49,501 bases of DNA from Leptolyngbya sp. KIOST-1 (lineage in GTDB: Bacteria > Cyanobacteriota > Cyanobacteriia > Phormidesmidales > Phormidesmidaceae), in contig NZ_JQFA01000007.1 in assembly GCF_000763385.1 (NCBI RefSeq), forward strand, positions 1 through 49,501. Direction: 5' to 3'. A program made the translations under genes and the position numbers. Positions 25,173 to 34,432 of the stretch are shown in pieces. Below the pieces are notes generated by a model. The model searched no databases. It was given only the letters and a program-made list of their open reading frames with translations, and was not told the origin of the DNA. Within the stretch, counting starts at the first letter, position 1; each line of letters begins with the position of its first letter.

Positions 25173-26538
25173 TCTAAATGTTGGCGATGGTTTTTTTAAA
25201 GCAGAAAACTTTAAATTTATAGACCTTGAAACCTCATTGGGTTTACCTCGCTCGCAACTAAAACCAGGCGATCTATTAATAACGTATGTTGGGACACCTG
25301 GGAAAGTAGCCTTATTGCCAAGTGATGGAGCGAGATATCATCTGGGTCCAAATGTGGGAAAGATAGTTATTTCAAATCGCATTGAAGATGCTAAATACTT
25401 ACTGCATTTCATAAGATCTCCTTTAGGGAAAAGTGCTATTCAGACAACATCAAAGGCAGTGACACAAAGTTCACTGTCAATGAAGCAAATTCGTTCCATG
25501 CAGCTACCTTTGCCGCCGCTTAATGAGCAGCGGCGGATTGTGGAGAAGATTGAGGAATTGACGGCGCGGAGCCGGAAGGCGCGGGAGGCTCTTGAGGCAA
25601 TACCCGAGCTGCTGGATCAGTTTCGGCAGTCGGTTTTGGCGGCAGCGTTTCGCGGCGACCTCACCGCCGAATGGCGCGAACAAAACCCCGATGTTGAGCC
25701 TGCTCTTAATGCTTTAGAAATGTTAATTGAGCAAAATAAGCATCGAAAAGTTAGGCGAGGAGTACCAGAAAAAGTTGCTAAACCAGAAATTTCTGAAAAC
25801 TGGATATATCCAGAAACCTGGATAATAGCCTCTGCAGCGGAACTCATAAGAGCAGGGGGAATTATCGACTTAAAGGATGGCAATCATGGAGGTAGTCATC
25901 CAAAGGTTAGCGACTTTACTGAGGAGGGATTACCGTTCATTACCGCTGCCCAAGTAAAAGATTTCAAAATTGATTATGAAGGCGCATACAAAGTTTCCGG
26001 AAAACCCTTGGAAAAATTGAGGGTGGGGTTTGCAAAGAAAGCAGACGTTATCTTTACTCATAAAGGAAGCGTTGGTAGGGTCGCAATAGCAGACCGTGAA
26101 TGTGTTCTAACTCCGCAAACAACTTACTACCGAGTCAATTCAAGTTTTATTTATAATAAGTACTTGATGTGGTTTCTAGTAAGTCCAAAATTCATCTTGC
26201 AAACTGAAGCAATTAAGTCACAAACCACTAGAGACTTTATACCAATTACTAATCAATACACTCTTTTTCACCTGATACCACCGTTACAAGAACAACTTGA
26301 AATTGTTCGGCGTCTAGAATCTTTGCTGAATTTCCTGATAGAAATTGAAAAGCAGTATCTTTCAAGTCAGCAAGATTTGGCAAAACTCGACCAATCCATT
26401 CTCGCCAAAGCCTTTCGCGGCGAACTGGTGCCCCAAGACCCCAACGACGAACCCGCTGCCGTCTTGCTCGATCGCATTCGAGCTGAGCGCGAGAAACTGG
26501 CAGGGGCTAAGAAAACCACAGCAAAGGGCAAACAGTAG
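25166..26538 (+). pseudogene. hsdS: hsdS (type I specificity subunit), 3' piece
   Basis: About 457 residues. The remainder of target-recognition domain 1 runs to about QLPLPPLNEQRRIVEKIEEL. The central conserved helix is LTARSRKAREALEAIPELLD, followed by QSVLAAAFRGDLTAEWREQN. Target-recognition domain 2 follows, then the distal conserved helix ending LAKAFRGELVPQDPNDEPA. With the 36 codons at 20147 it makes a normal 490-residue HsdS. As it stands it lacks its own start apart from a fortuitous ATG at 25150 in the transposon tip, which could produce a nearly full protein lacking the first 36 residues. The second recognition domain is noticeably more AT-rich than the conserved regions, as is common for exchanged domains. 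Confidence 0.88.
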
Positions 26539-26844
26539 CCCCATCGCGGCCCTAGTTCTCTGCAATGGCCTCATTCGCCAATACTGGCTCAGCGGCAAAC
26601 CACTGCTGCCACCACCCCTGCACCTCCAGCGATGAGGCATCTAGCAGCGCATTCCCCTAGGCGATCGCCTCCGAATGCTTTTAGCTGGGCATTACAACCG
26701 CGCGATCGCCTCAGAATCAGATACCCCTGGTGCGGCAACTCTTAGCCAATGACCTGTGCAAGCTGAAAATTCTGGTTGCAACCAAGCCCAATGACCAACT
26801 TCGAGCTGGCTCTATTTTATAGAGCTGAAAATGACGATAGCTTC
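26539..26844. other. Intergenic; faint minus-strand coding remnant
   Basis: About 300 bp downstream of hsdS. On the minus strand about 26555-26650 reads SSLEVQGWWQQWFAAEPVLA and ends in a stop, like the last 30 residues of some lost gene. From 26718 the sequence is shared with 32989 onward. No RNA gene seen. Confidence 0.35.
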
Positions 26845-27936
26845 TTAGCGAAGCCGCTGCCGGAGCCAAAAATCGAGCAGTGGCAGGGCGATGCGGTAGC
26901 CAAACTGAGGGCCATAGATCAGTCCCTTTTCTTCCAGGCTGGTTAGGGCACCCTGCAGGCCGCCTCCCCGCGAGAGCTGGTGCTTTTTGATGTAGGCACT
27001 GGCCTGGGGACTTTCGGTGGGGTCGAGGGCCAGGCTTTCGAGCACGCGGGCCTGGGTGGGTGGCAGCAGCAGCAGCAGCGCCTCAAAGGTAACGCTGAGG
27101 TCTTGAACCAGGGCGAGCATGGTGCTGTGCACCTGGTGGGCTTGGATGAGCCCTGGCGGGTCAGGGGCGATCGCGCGACAGCTCAGCCACAGACGCTGGG
27201 CCAGGGTCAGGGCGTCTTTTACATGGCCCTGCACATAGCTCAAAAACAGCTCCAGGGCCTGGCTATCGGGGTCGAAGGTGAGCCCGGTCGTCGCCAGGGT
27301 ATTCATAATCCAGGGCCGCAAATCGGCATCACTGAGGGGGGAGAGGGCGATCACCGGCAGGTGGCTGACGGTCATCCAGGGCTCGGCCACGGTGGCCACC
27401 AGGGCATAGCTGACCCGGCTCTGGCGCTGAATCTCCTGGCGCAGATGACTTTCCCACTTGCCCTGGCGATCCCAGGAGCGAATGTGGGGAAAGTTGTGAA
27501 ACCCAATAATCACCTGGCAGTTCAATACCTCCGCCAGGAACTGAGGCAGGGAGAGCAGCCCTTCAAACAGGGACCACTCCTTGCCGACGGTGGGAGGCCA
27601 GGTCAGACGGGGCTGGGCAGCTAGCGACTGGTCCAACGTCAGCGGTTGGTTGAGGCTCCACTGCTGAATCTGGGCCAGTTCTTCGGGCTCGTTAAAGGCG
27701 CTAACCACGGCATCAGCCAGCGATCGCAGAAACTGCCCGGCATTGCGGCAGCGCAGCAGGTCAATCTCGAGCCAGCGTGCGCCCAGCCGTTTAGCCGCAC
27801 TGCGCAACAGGGTGCGCCGCCCAATTCCAGGCACCCCGGTCACCACAAAGTCGCGGTCCTGGGTGACCAAGTCGCAGACCAGCTGTAGCTCGCTCTCGCG
27901 ACAAATGAGTGTCTCCGGCAGAAAGGGATTCAGCAT
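26845..27936 (-). CDS. AAA/STAND-type ATPase with degenerate Walker A
   Basis: 363 residues from ATG 27936 (a GTG at 27954 is also possible). It begins LNPFLPETLICRESELQLV, the usual lead-in to archaeal-type AAA/STAND ATPases. A P-loop-like VVTGVPGIGRRTLLRSAAKR follows near 35, then VIIGFHNFPHI where a Walker B would be, and a C-terminal winged helix (EALLLLLPPTQARVLESLAL ... GALTSLEEKGLI). The P-loop lysine is replaced by arginine (GIGRRT) and the Walker B acid is lost, so ATP hydrolysis is doubtful. Divergent from the P-type ATPase gene with 75 bp between starts. The 3' 440 bp plus downstream flank are duplicated at 32989-33555. Confidence 0.75.
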   Translation of the reverse strand: MLNPFLPETLICRESELQLVCDLVTQDRDFVVTGVPGIGRRTLLRSAAKRLGARWLEIDLLRCRNAGQFLRSLADAVVSAFNEPEELAQIQQWSLNQPLTLDQSLAAQPRLTWPPTVGKEWSLFEGLLSLPQFLAEVLNCQVIIGFHNFPHIRSWDRQGKWESHLRQEIQRQSRVSYALVATVAEPWMTVSHLPVIALSPLSDADLRPWIMNTLATTGLTFDPDSQALELFLSYVQGHVKDALTLAQRLWLSCRAIAPDPPGLIQAHQVHSTMLALVQDLSVTFEALLLLLPPTQARVLESLALDPTESPQASAYIKKHQLSRGGGLQGALTSLEEKGLIYGPQFGYRIALPLLDFWLRQRLR

Positions 27937-27950
27937 TGCGCTTCTTGTTG

Positions 27951-27969
27951 GCACTATTTTTTAGTGCTA
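27951..27969. promoter_or_regulatory. Small inverted repeat between divergent genes
   Basis: GCACTA then a run of T then TAGTGC, in the 75-bp gap between the divergent AAA-type gene and the P-type ATPase gene. Could be an operator for both; nothing else supports it. Confidence 0.3.
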
Positions 27970-28011
27970 TAACTTGGTTTCTGAGCACGATGGAATCGTA
28001 ACATCCTTTCT

Positions 28012-30888
28012 TTGAGGTCAATAACCGCTGTGGTTCCCAGTACCCGTTCTGATGCCTCAACCGATGCCGCGCCAGCGGCACCGTCTGGGTCGGTTTCAAC
28101 CCACTGGCATACGCTGAGCGTGGCCCAGACCCTCGCTTTGCTCGAAACCCGCCTGGAGGGCTTGGACCCTGGTGAAGTAGAGCAACGGCAGTTGAGCTAT
28201 GGCCCCAACGAGTTGAAAGAGGGGGTCAGCCGCAGCCCCTGGGTAATTTTGTGGGACCAGTTCAAAAACATCATGCTGTTGATGCTGATCGCCGTAGCTC
28301 TGGTGTCCCTGGTGCTGGATCTGCGCCAGGGGGGCTTTCCCAAGGATGCGATCGCAATTTTTGCGATCGTGCTGCTCAATGGACTGCTGGGCTATTTGCA
28401 GGAGAGCAAGGCCGAAAAAGCTCTGGCGGCGCTCAAAACCCTGACCTCCCCCCGGGTGCGGGTGCTGCGCTGTGGCCAGGAGCAGGAGGTGGATGCCAAG
28501 GCCCTGGTGCCGGGGGATGTGGTGCTGCTGGAAGCCGGGGTGCAGGTGCCCGCCGACGGGCGCTTGCTCGATGCTCCAAACTTGCAGGTGCGGGAGGCGG
28601 CCTTGACCGGTGAAGCCGAAGCGGTAACCAAGCGGCCCGAGCTAGTTTTGGAGGCTGAGGCAGCCCTGGGCGATCGCCTCAACCTGGTTTTTCAGGGCAC
28701 CGAGGTGCTCCAGGGCCGGGGCACGGTGCTGGTCACCCAAACGGGCATGCAGACGGAGCTGGGCCGCATCGCGACGCTAATTCAGGGGGTGGAATCGGAA
28801 CCCACCCCGCTGCAACAGCGGATGGGGCAGCTGGGTAACGTCCTGGTTTCAGGATCCTTAGTCCTGGTTGCTCTGGTGGTGGTGGCGGGCCTGGTGCGCA
28901 CGGGCGACCTCAGCCTGTTCGATGACCTGCTAGAGGTTTCCCTCAGCATGGCGGTGGCCGTTGTCCCCGAGGGGCTACCCGCCGTCATCACCGTCACCCT
29001 GGCGCTGGGGACCCAGCGCATGGTGCGCCGCCATGCCCTGATCCGCAAGCTGCCCGCCGTCGAAACCCTGGGCTCGGTCACGACCATCTGCTCCGACAAA
29101 ACCGGCACCCTGACCCAAAACAAAATGGTCGTTCAGGCGGTGCACACCCTGGGGCGAGCCTACGAGGTCATGGGCGATGGCTACGCGCCGGTCGGTAAGC
29201 TCCTGCACCGGGGGAATGCGGTTTCGGTAGCGGCGGCTCCGGCGCTGCAGGGGCTGCTCATGGCCAGCGCCCTGTGTAATGATGCCAGCCTGAGTTCGTC
29301 AGGTACCGTATGGACTCTGCTGGGTGACCCCACCGAAGGCGCACTGTTGGCTTTGGCCGGCAAAGGCGGCTGGGGTCAACCGCAGCTCAAACCCCTGTGC
29401 AGCCGCATTGGCGAAATCCCCTTTACCTCCGAGCGCAAGCGCATGAGTGTGGTCGTGCAGGCCCAGGCCGGGGTGGACTGGCCGATGGTGCCGGTGGTGA
29501 TGTTTACCAAGGGCTCGCCTGAACTGGTGCTGGAGCAATGCCGCCAGCACCAGGGGGATGACGGTCCCGAACCGCTGACTGCAGGCGATCGCCAGGCGAT
29601 TCTGGCCCAAAATGATGCCCTGGCGGCCCAGGGGCTGCGGGTGCTCGGCTTGGCCTTGAAGCCCCTGTCTACCCCGCCCAAGGGGGACCTGGAGGCAGAA
29701 GAGCAGAACCTGACCTGGCTGGGACTGGTGGGCATGCTCGATGCCCCCCGGCCTGAGGTGCGCGCCGCTGTAGTGGCCTGTCGGCGGGCGGGCATTCGTC
29801 CGGTGATGATCACGGGCGACCATCCCCTGACGGCCAAGGCGATCGCCGAAACCCTCGACATTGCGCAATCCGGCGACACCGTCCTGACTGGGCGCGAACT
29901 GGCCCATCTCTCTACAGAAGCCCTAGAGCGCACCGTACCTCAGGTGAATGTCTATGCCCGGGTCGCCCCTGAGCACAAGCTTCGCATCGTGCAGGCGCTG
30001 CAAAGCCAGGGGGAATTTGTCGCCATGACGGGCGACGGCGTCAACGATGCCCCCGCCCTGAAGCAGGCCGACATCGGCATTGCCATGGGCATCACCGGCA
30101 CCGACGTTAGCAAAGAAGCCAGCGATATGGTGCTGCTGGACGACAACTTTGCCACCATCGTTGCGGCTACCGAGGAGGGGCGAGTCGTCTACGACAATAT
30201 TCGCCGCTTCATTAAATACATCCTGGGCAGCAATATCGGTGAGGTCCTCACGATCGCCGCTGCGCCCCTGATCGGCCTGGGCGGTGTGCCCCTCTCGCCC
30301 CTGCAAATTCTGTGGATGAACCTGGTGACCGATGGTGTGCCCGCCCTGGCCCTGGCGATGGAGCCAGGGGAACCCAACGTCATGCAGCGCCCGCCCTACA
30401 ACCCTCGCGAGAGCATTTTTGCGCGGGGGCTGGGTAGCTATATGGTTCGGGTAGGCATTCTGCTGGCGGTCCTCACCATCGGCCTGATGGGCTGGGCCTA
30501 CCGTTACACCCACGCCCCTGGCTACCCTGGCGACCCCAATGCCTGGAAGACCATGGTGTTTACCACCCTCTGCCTGGCCCAGATGGGTCACGCCCTGGCG
30601 GCCCGCTCCGACACGCGGTTGACGGTGCAGCTCAATCCGCTGTCGAACCCTTTTGTCTGGGGCGCGGTACTGCTGACTACAGGCCTACAGGTGGGGCTGA
30701 TGTACGTGCCGGTGTTACAACGGTTTTTTGGGCTGTACCCGCTGTCCGGGATAGAACTGGCCGTTTGCTTTGGGGTCAGCGCGTTGCTGTTTGTCTGGCT
30801 AGAAGCCGAAAAGCTGGTCATTCAGCTCAGTCTACGGCGCAAAATGCCCAGACCCTCTGCCCTAACCACCGCTAAAGGTCGCCAATAG
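28012..30888 (+). CDS. P-type cation-transporting ATPase (P2/PacL-like)
   Basis: About 958 residues. Cation ATPase N-domain ([20 protein letters not shown]). Actuator with the TGEA loop ([14 protein letters not shown]). PEGLPA in helix M4 ([12 protein letters not shown]). Phosphorylation site DKTGTLT with Asp near 362. Nucleotide domain with KGSPE. Hinge [20 protein letters not shown]. Six C-terminal helices including [20 protein letters not shown]. This is the SERCA/PMCA-like P2 type, probably moving Ca2+, Mn2+ or monovalent cations; substrate not decidable here. The first start is TTG 28012 without a clear ribosome site; GTG 28030 is the alternative. The exoD-like gene follows with no gap, so they form an operon. 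Confidence 0.93.
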   Translation: MRSITAVVPSTRSDASTDAAPAAPSGSVSTHWHTLSVAQTLALLETRLEGLDPGEVEQRQLSYGPNELKEGVSRSPWVILWDQFKNIMLLMLIAVALVSLVLDLRQGGFPKDAIAIFAIVLLNGLLGYLQESKAEKALAALKTLTSPRVRVLRCGQEQEVDAKALVPGDVVLLEAGVQVPADGRLLDAPNLQVREAALTGEAEAVTKRPELVLEAEAALGDRLNLVFQGTEVLQGRGTVLVTQTGMQTELGRIATLIQGVESEPTPLQQRMGQLGNVLVSGSLVLVALVVVAGLVRTGDLSLFDDLLEVSLSMAVAVVPEGLPAVITVTLALGTQRMVRRHALIRKLPAVETLGSVTTICSDKTGTLTQNKMVVQAVHTLGRAYEVMGDGYAPVGKLLHRGNAVSVAAAPALQGLLMASALCNDASLSSSGTVWTLLGDPTEGALLALAGKGGWGQPQLKPLCSRIGEIPFTSERKRMSVVVQAQAGVDWPMVPVVMFTKGSPELVLEQCRQHQGDDGPEPLTAGDRQAILAQNDALAAQGLRVLGLALKPLSTPPKGDLEAEEQNLTWLGLVGMLDAPRPEVRAAVVACRRAGIRPVMITGDHPLTAKAIAETLDIAQSGDTVLTGRELAHLSTEALERTVPQVNVYARVAPEHKLRIVQALQSQGEFVAMTGDGVNDAPALKQADIGIAMGITGTDVSKEASDMVLLDDNFATIVAATEEGRVVYDNIRRFIKYILGSNIGEVLTIAAAPLIGLGGVPLSPLQILWMNLVTDGVPALALAMEPGEPNVMQRPPYNPRESIFARGLGSYMVRVGILLAVLTIGLMGWAYRYTHAPGYPGDPNAWKTMVFTTLCLAQMGHALAARSDTRLTVQLNPLSNPFVWGAVLLTTGLQVGLMYVPVLQRFFGLYPLSGIELAVCFGVSALLFVWLEAEKLVIQLSLRRKMPRPSALTTAKGRQ

Positions 30889-31546
30889 ATGGACAATCCC
30901 TCGCCCCGGTTTTCCCAGGAAATCAAGGCCCTGCTAGAGCGACTGGCTCACCAGCCGCTGACTTTGGCCCACGTGCTGAGCGAAACAGCCGAGCGGGGCT
31001 TCTGTCTGGTGATTGGCCTGCTGGTGCTACCCTTTCTCTTTCCCATGCCGCCAGGCTTTACCACAATTTTGGGGTCAGCCTGCCTGCTGCTGTCACTCCA
31101 GATGGCCCTGGGGCGAAAAGTGCCCTGGTTGCCCCGACGGGTGGCCCAGTTTCAGTTCCCGCCTGTGCTGGCGCGGCAGGTGCTGGGTAACCTGCGGCGG
31201 GTGACGCGCTTTAGTGAGCGGTTTGTGCGGCCTCGCTTCACCCGGCTGGCGAACAGTCCCTCGGTGTGGCACGTCAACGGGGCCTGCATCAGCTGGCTGA
31301 CCCTACTGCTAATGAGTCCGGTGCCAATGACCAACCCCCTGCCCACCATCGGCATCTTGATCTTTGTGGTGGCCACCCTGGAGGCAGACGGGGTGATGAT
31401 GCTGTTGGGCTATGGGGTAACGGGGCTGATTACAGCAGTGTTTGGGCTACTGGGGTACGGACTGTGGCGATCGCCCGATCTCTTGCTGCACTGGTTCGGC
31501 GGCGCTTAATTCAGCAGGTTCATGGTCCTCCTGGGCTCAATTTTCA
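30782..31546 (+). repeat. 765-bp segment duplicated inverted at 36703-37467
   Basis: Spans the last about 100 bp of the P-type ATPase gene, all of exoD and 37 bp of downstream flank. The copy at 36703-37467 matches it in inverse orientation with no differences noticed. The copy ends inside genes on both sides. Confidence 0.9.
30889..31509 (+). CDS. exoD: ExoD-family membrane protein
   Basis: 206 residues with about four to five hydrophobic helices. Recognised by the ExoD pattern: SQEIKALLERLAHQPLTLAH, LLVLPFLFPMPPGFTTILGS, LRRVTRFSERFVRPRF and ALGRKVPWLP. ExoD was described in rhizobial exopolysaccharide synthesis; its biochemical role is unknown. The ATG directly abuts the TAG of the P-type ATPase gene, so it is translationally coupled. 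An exact inverted copy of the whole gene lies at 36740-37360. Confidence 0.9.
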   Translation: MDNPSPRFSQEIKALLERLAHQPLTLAHVLSETAERGFCLVIGLLVLPFLFPMPPGFTTILGSACLLLSLQMALGRKVPWLPRRVAQFQFPPVLARQVLGNLRRVTRFSERFVRPRFTRLANSPSVWHVNGACISWLTLLLMSPVPMTNPLPTIGILIFVVATLEADGVMMLLGYGVTGLITAVFGLLGYGLWRSPDLLLHWFGGA

Positions 31547-31952
31547 GCCCGCCAGTCACCCCTCGGGCTGATCGGGACCAATTATTCAAGTGATATATAA
31601 TCCCTAGCCTGCCTGTAGGCCATAACAAAAGATGGCCACGTTGCCTCGGACAAATTTTGACGCAGGTCACGAAAAAGCAGGAATGAATCAGGTACGTGAC
31701 TTCCCCCTTCCATGGACGGTTCTCTTTCCCCGACCACTCCTTCCCTGGGGCCTACCTTGAAAGGGTATAAGGTTTAAGGCGTTGCTTAATTCGGGGATGA
31801 TTTGCCCTCCACCCCCACCCCCCAATTTGGGGGGTGCCAGAGTCTTCAAAGTCCCCCAGCATTGGGGGATTTTGGGGGCCGCGCATAGGTTCTGTAGCTG
31901 CAAGGTTCATACTTCAATTCAGCAACGCCCCTTTTAGACCCTAGGGCGAGAC
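31510..31952. other. Intergenic with G/C-block palindromes
   Basis: No gene. About 31806-31880 holds nested hairpins made of C-runs and G-runs (CCCCCCAATTTGGGGGG near 31824; TCCCCCAGCATTGGGGGA near 31853 followed by TTTTGGGGG). These resemble a repeat seen between genes in many cyanobacteria and could also terminate transcripts in either direction, since exoD and the gene at 31953 converge here. Confidence 0.55.
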
Positions 31953-32459
31953 CTATTGAGCGAAGCGAAATTCCCTGGCTAACTCCCACGGTCCTCTGTG
32001 GTAGTACCACAGCAACAGACCTTCGCCCCGTCCTGTTATAGGTTGCCACTGCGCGTCCAGGTCTTCGTACAACTGGCGGGCCGTTTCGGGCTTCACCTTG
32101 TTTTGAATGGTGATGTGCGGGCGGTAGCCCTGGCGATCTTGGGGAATGAGCCATTTGTCCCAGGAGGAGGCCAGGGTTTTGTGTACTTGCATCAGCTCCG
32201 GGGAACTAACGCCGATGGCGACGCCGTTGCCCAGGAACTGAAGCGAGGGCAGGGAAAGAGGAAAGGGCTGGGTCTGGGTACATAGGGTGTTCAGACTGTG
32301 GGCAATAGCTGCTTCCTGGTCGCCCGGTAACTGGTGAAACAGAATCACGTGGGCAGGCACAACATTCCGCTCCGGCGGGAAGTGCTGCTGGCGCAACCGG
32401 TTGGCGTGTTCGAACGTAGCTTGGTCTAACTTCAGCGACAAAAGCAGAGAAGTACTCAT
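31953..32459 (-). CDS. 2'-5' RNA ligase superfamily protein
   Basis: 168 residues of the 2H phosphoesterase fold: HANRLRQQHFPPERNVVPAH at the first half and YRPHITIQNKVKPETARQLY in the second. The second catalytic H-x-T motif is intact (HITI). The first is HVIL, so the second Thr/Ser is missing, which questions catalysis. Related cyanobacterial proteins are annotated as 2'-5' RNA ligase or cyclic phosphodiesterase; substrates unknown. It faces away from the rRNA promoter at 32693. Confidence 0.82.
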   Translation of the reverse strand: MSTSLLLSLKLDQATFEHANRLRQQHFPPERNVVPAHVILFHQLPGDQEAAIAHSLNTLCTQTQPFPLSLPSLQFLGNGVAIGVSSPELMQVHKTLASSWDKWLIPQDRQGYRPHITIQNKVKPETARQLYEDLDAQWQPITGRGEGLLLWYYHRGPWELAREFRFAQ

Positions 32460-32692
32460 CCGAAAGGAACTCGACGACGATAGACGATAGTAGACAGCAT
32501 CATCTCCGCCGCAAGCCTCTGGTGTCTAAACGCTTGATTGGTGACAATCCTTACAGCTGCGCGATCGCCTCCACCTTATCCAAGAAAAACGCTACAAGCC
32601 TGCATCGCTTGCAGTGCCTAGGTTTTATCGCTTGAAAAAGTATTTACAGCAGTACTGCCGAAGCAGAGTCAAAATTTATTTCGCCAAACCTC

Positions 32693-32966
32693 TTGACACC
32701 AGCAGAAGGCCTGGCTTATATTAGCAAAGCGCTCAGGAAAGCACGTTAACGCGATGCCTTCCACCGAGTTAGCGGAGAACCTCGACAACTACATAGTCTA
32801 GAAACAAAGCCAAGGTTCCTGTCAAGGATTAAATTGGTCTAATGGTAGCAGGAATGCTGAATTAGGTCAAGCAAGACAGAACGGATACTGAGGTATCCGG
32901 GATTCGAACATCTGACTCTAATCTCATGGAGTCGATTGTTGTTAGCTCTTTAGGGAGTTGATAACT
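32693..32966 (+). promoter_or_regulatory. rRNA operon promoter and 16S leader
   Basis: TTGACA at 32693-32698, then an 17-18 bp spacer and TTATATT: a strong promoter. A 230-nt GC-poor leader follows, with an antitermination box-like GCTCTTTAG near 32946 and the immediate pre-16S sequence (GATAACTAACATGGAGAG). Leader length and layout match cyanobacterial rrn operons. It drives nothing useful here because the 16S gene breaks after about 20 nt. Confidence 0.75.
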
Positions 32967-32989
32967 AACATGGAGAGTTTGATCCTGGC
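32967..32989 (+). rRNA. 16S rRNA, first ~20 nt only
   Basis: AACATGGAGAGTTTGATCCTGGC is cut short here: the universal 16S 5' end GAGTTTGATCCTGGC is present, but the next bases (AGATACCCC) are from the AAA-type ATPase flank instead of TCAGGATGAACG. The gene is therefore broken at 32989. Confidence 0.85.
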
Positions 32990-33555
32990 AGATACCCCTG
33001 GTGCGGCAACTCTTAGCCAATGACCTGTGCAAGCTGAAAATTCTGGTTGCAACCAAGCCCAATGACCAACTTCGAGCTGGCTCTATTTTATAGAGCTGAA
33101 AATGACGATAGCTTCTTAGCGAAGCCGCTGCCGGAGCCAAAAATCGAGCAGTGGCAGGGCGATGCGGTAGCCAAACTGAGGGCCATAGATCAGTCCCTTT
33201 TCTTCCAGGCTGGTTAGGGCACCCTGCAGGCCGCCTCCCCGCGAGAGCTGGTGCTTTTTGATGTAGGCACTGGCCTGGGGACTTTCGGTGGGGTCGAGGG
33301 CCAGGCTTTCGAGCACGCGGGCCTGGGTGGGTGGCAGCAGCAGCAGCAGCGCCTCAAAGGTAACGCTGAGGTCTTGAACCAGGGCGAGCATGGTGCTGTG
33401 CACCTGGTGGGCTTGGATGAGCCCTGGCGGGTCAGGGGCGATCGCGCGACAGCTCAGCCACAGACGCTGGGCCAGGGTCAGGGCGTCTTTTACATGGCCC
33501 TGCACATAGCTCAAAAACAGCTCCAGGGCCTGGCTATCGGGGTCGAAGGTGAGCC
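32989..33555 (-). pseudogene. Second copy of the AAA-type ATPase 3' end (567 bp)
   Basis: Matches 26718-27284, including about 160 C-terminal codons and the downstream flank. It joins 16S rRNA sequence on the left (one shared base) and IS3 orfA on the right. It reads as a 237-codon fusion with IS3 orfA from 33829 because the frames happen to agree. No function expected. Confidence 0.9.
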
Positions 33556-33897
33556 ACTGCGAGGCTTTTTTTGCAATCTCTAATTTCATCGTCAATTGGC
33601 CCACCAATCGCTCCAGCTCGGCAATCCGTTGTTGGTCAGCCTCATGGCCTGAATCGGCCTCAAATATCGTGGTCGCGTGATCTAAAAATTCCTTTCGCCA
33701 GCGATTAAGCACGCTGGAATGGAGTTTGTGGCTTCGGCAAATCTCGGCTGACGTTTTCTCTCCCATTAGCATTTGCAACACCACTTTGGCCTTAAATTCA
33801 GCTGTGTACTGTCGTCGGTTTGCGCTCATAGTTGCCCCCTCCTGTGGAACAAGGATACTGCTCTTAGCCTTGTGTCCGAAAATCGGGGGTCACTTCA
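33556..33897 (-). mobile_element. IS3-family element, other end with orfA start
   Basis: From 33829 leftward encodes about 90 residues of an IS3/IS911-type OrfA (MSANRRQYTAEFKAKVVLQM; SAEICRSHKLHSSVLNRWR; leucine-zipper-like helix RIAELERLVGQLTMKLEIAKK). The frame then runs into the AAA-type fragment. The tip at 33897 is the inverse of the tip at 17760. It abuts an EAL-domain gene fragment, so this end inserted into an EAL gene. Confidence 0.85.
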
Positions 33898-34167
33898 ATG
33901 TCCTCCTTTGCCTACCTCAAAACCCTGCCCGTGGACTACCTCAAAATCGACGGCGGCTTTGTCAAAGACATCCTCGAAGACCAGGTTGACCACGCTATGG
34001 TCAAAGCCATCAGCACCATCGGTGGCGTCATGGGCCTCAAAACCATCGCTGAGTATGTCGAAAACACCGCCATTTTCGATTGCATCACCGCCCTCGGCGT
34101 AGACTTTGCCCAGGGCTACGGCCTGGGCCACCCCCAACCGCTAATCTGCACTGGCACCCCACGGTGA
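33898..34167 (+). pseudogene. EAL-domain phosphodiesterase, C-terminal fragment
   Basis: About 89 residues of the last third of an EAL domain: SSFAYLKTLPVDYLKIDGGF, then AMVKAISTIGGVMGLKTIAE, YVEN and FAQGYGLGHPQPL. EAL domains hydrolyse cyclic di-GMP. The upstream part, including the EAL motif itself, is missing because the IS3 tip ends exactly at the start of this segment. Natural stop at 34165. Confidence 0.9.
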
Positions 34168-34212
34168 CGCTATTTCCACTATCTCAATAGCCTAGACGTC
34201 AAGGGTTTAAGC

Positions 34213-34401
34213 ATGTCCCACATTTTGGGGCGTCGCGCCCAGCGGGTGGTGAAGCAAAACATTGTCTTTGCCCTCGGTTTTGTGGTGGGTTTGCTCGGGC
34301 TCAATTTTGCCGGAAATATCACGCTGCCCTTTGGGGTATTGGGCCATGAAGGCTCAACGGTGATGGTCACCCTGAGCGGATTACGGCTGTTGCGGGGGTA
34401 A
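34213..34401 (+). pseudogene. Heavy-metal P-type ATPase, C-terminal fragment
   Basis: 62 codons: SHILGRRAQRVVKQNIVFAL, GLNFAGNITLPFGVLGHEGS, VMVTLSGLRLLRG then stop. This is the final two helices of a CadA/ZntA-type P1B ATPase. Without the other 650 or so residues it is non-functional. It abuts relaxase sequence at about 34436. Confidence 0.8.
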
Positions 34402-34432
34402 AACCCTCGGCAACGCTGAGACGGCCCCATTG

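Noticed and set aside
29299..29907. Minus-strand 202-codon frame inside the P-type ATPase gene
   Set aside because: The plus-strand gene has all P-type motifs across this region; the antisense frame is low-complexity His/Gln-rich.
32820..32935. tRNA-like motifs (GGTCTAATGGTAG and GGATTCGAAC) in the 16S leader
   Set aside because: T-arm and acceptor stems do not pair and no anticodon stem could be drawn; probably coincidental leader structure.
33116..33829. Single 237-aa gene, IS3 OrfA fused to an ATPase domain
   Set aside because: The ATPase part is an exact copy of 26845-27284; the join is a duplication breakpoint.
17760..33897. Composite transposon bounded by the two IS3 ends
   Set aside because: The ends are two halves of one element facing outward into unrelated genes (hsdM and an EAL gene), not two complete IS copies with a shared target duplication.
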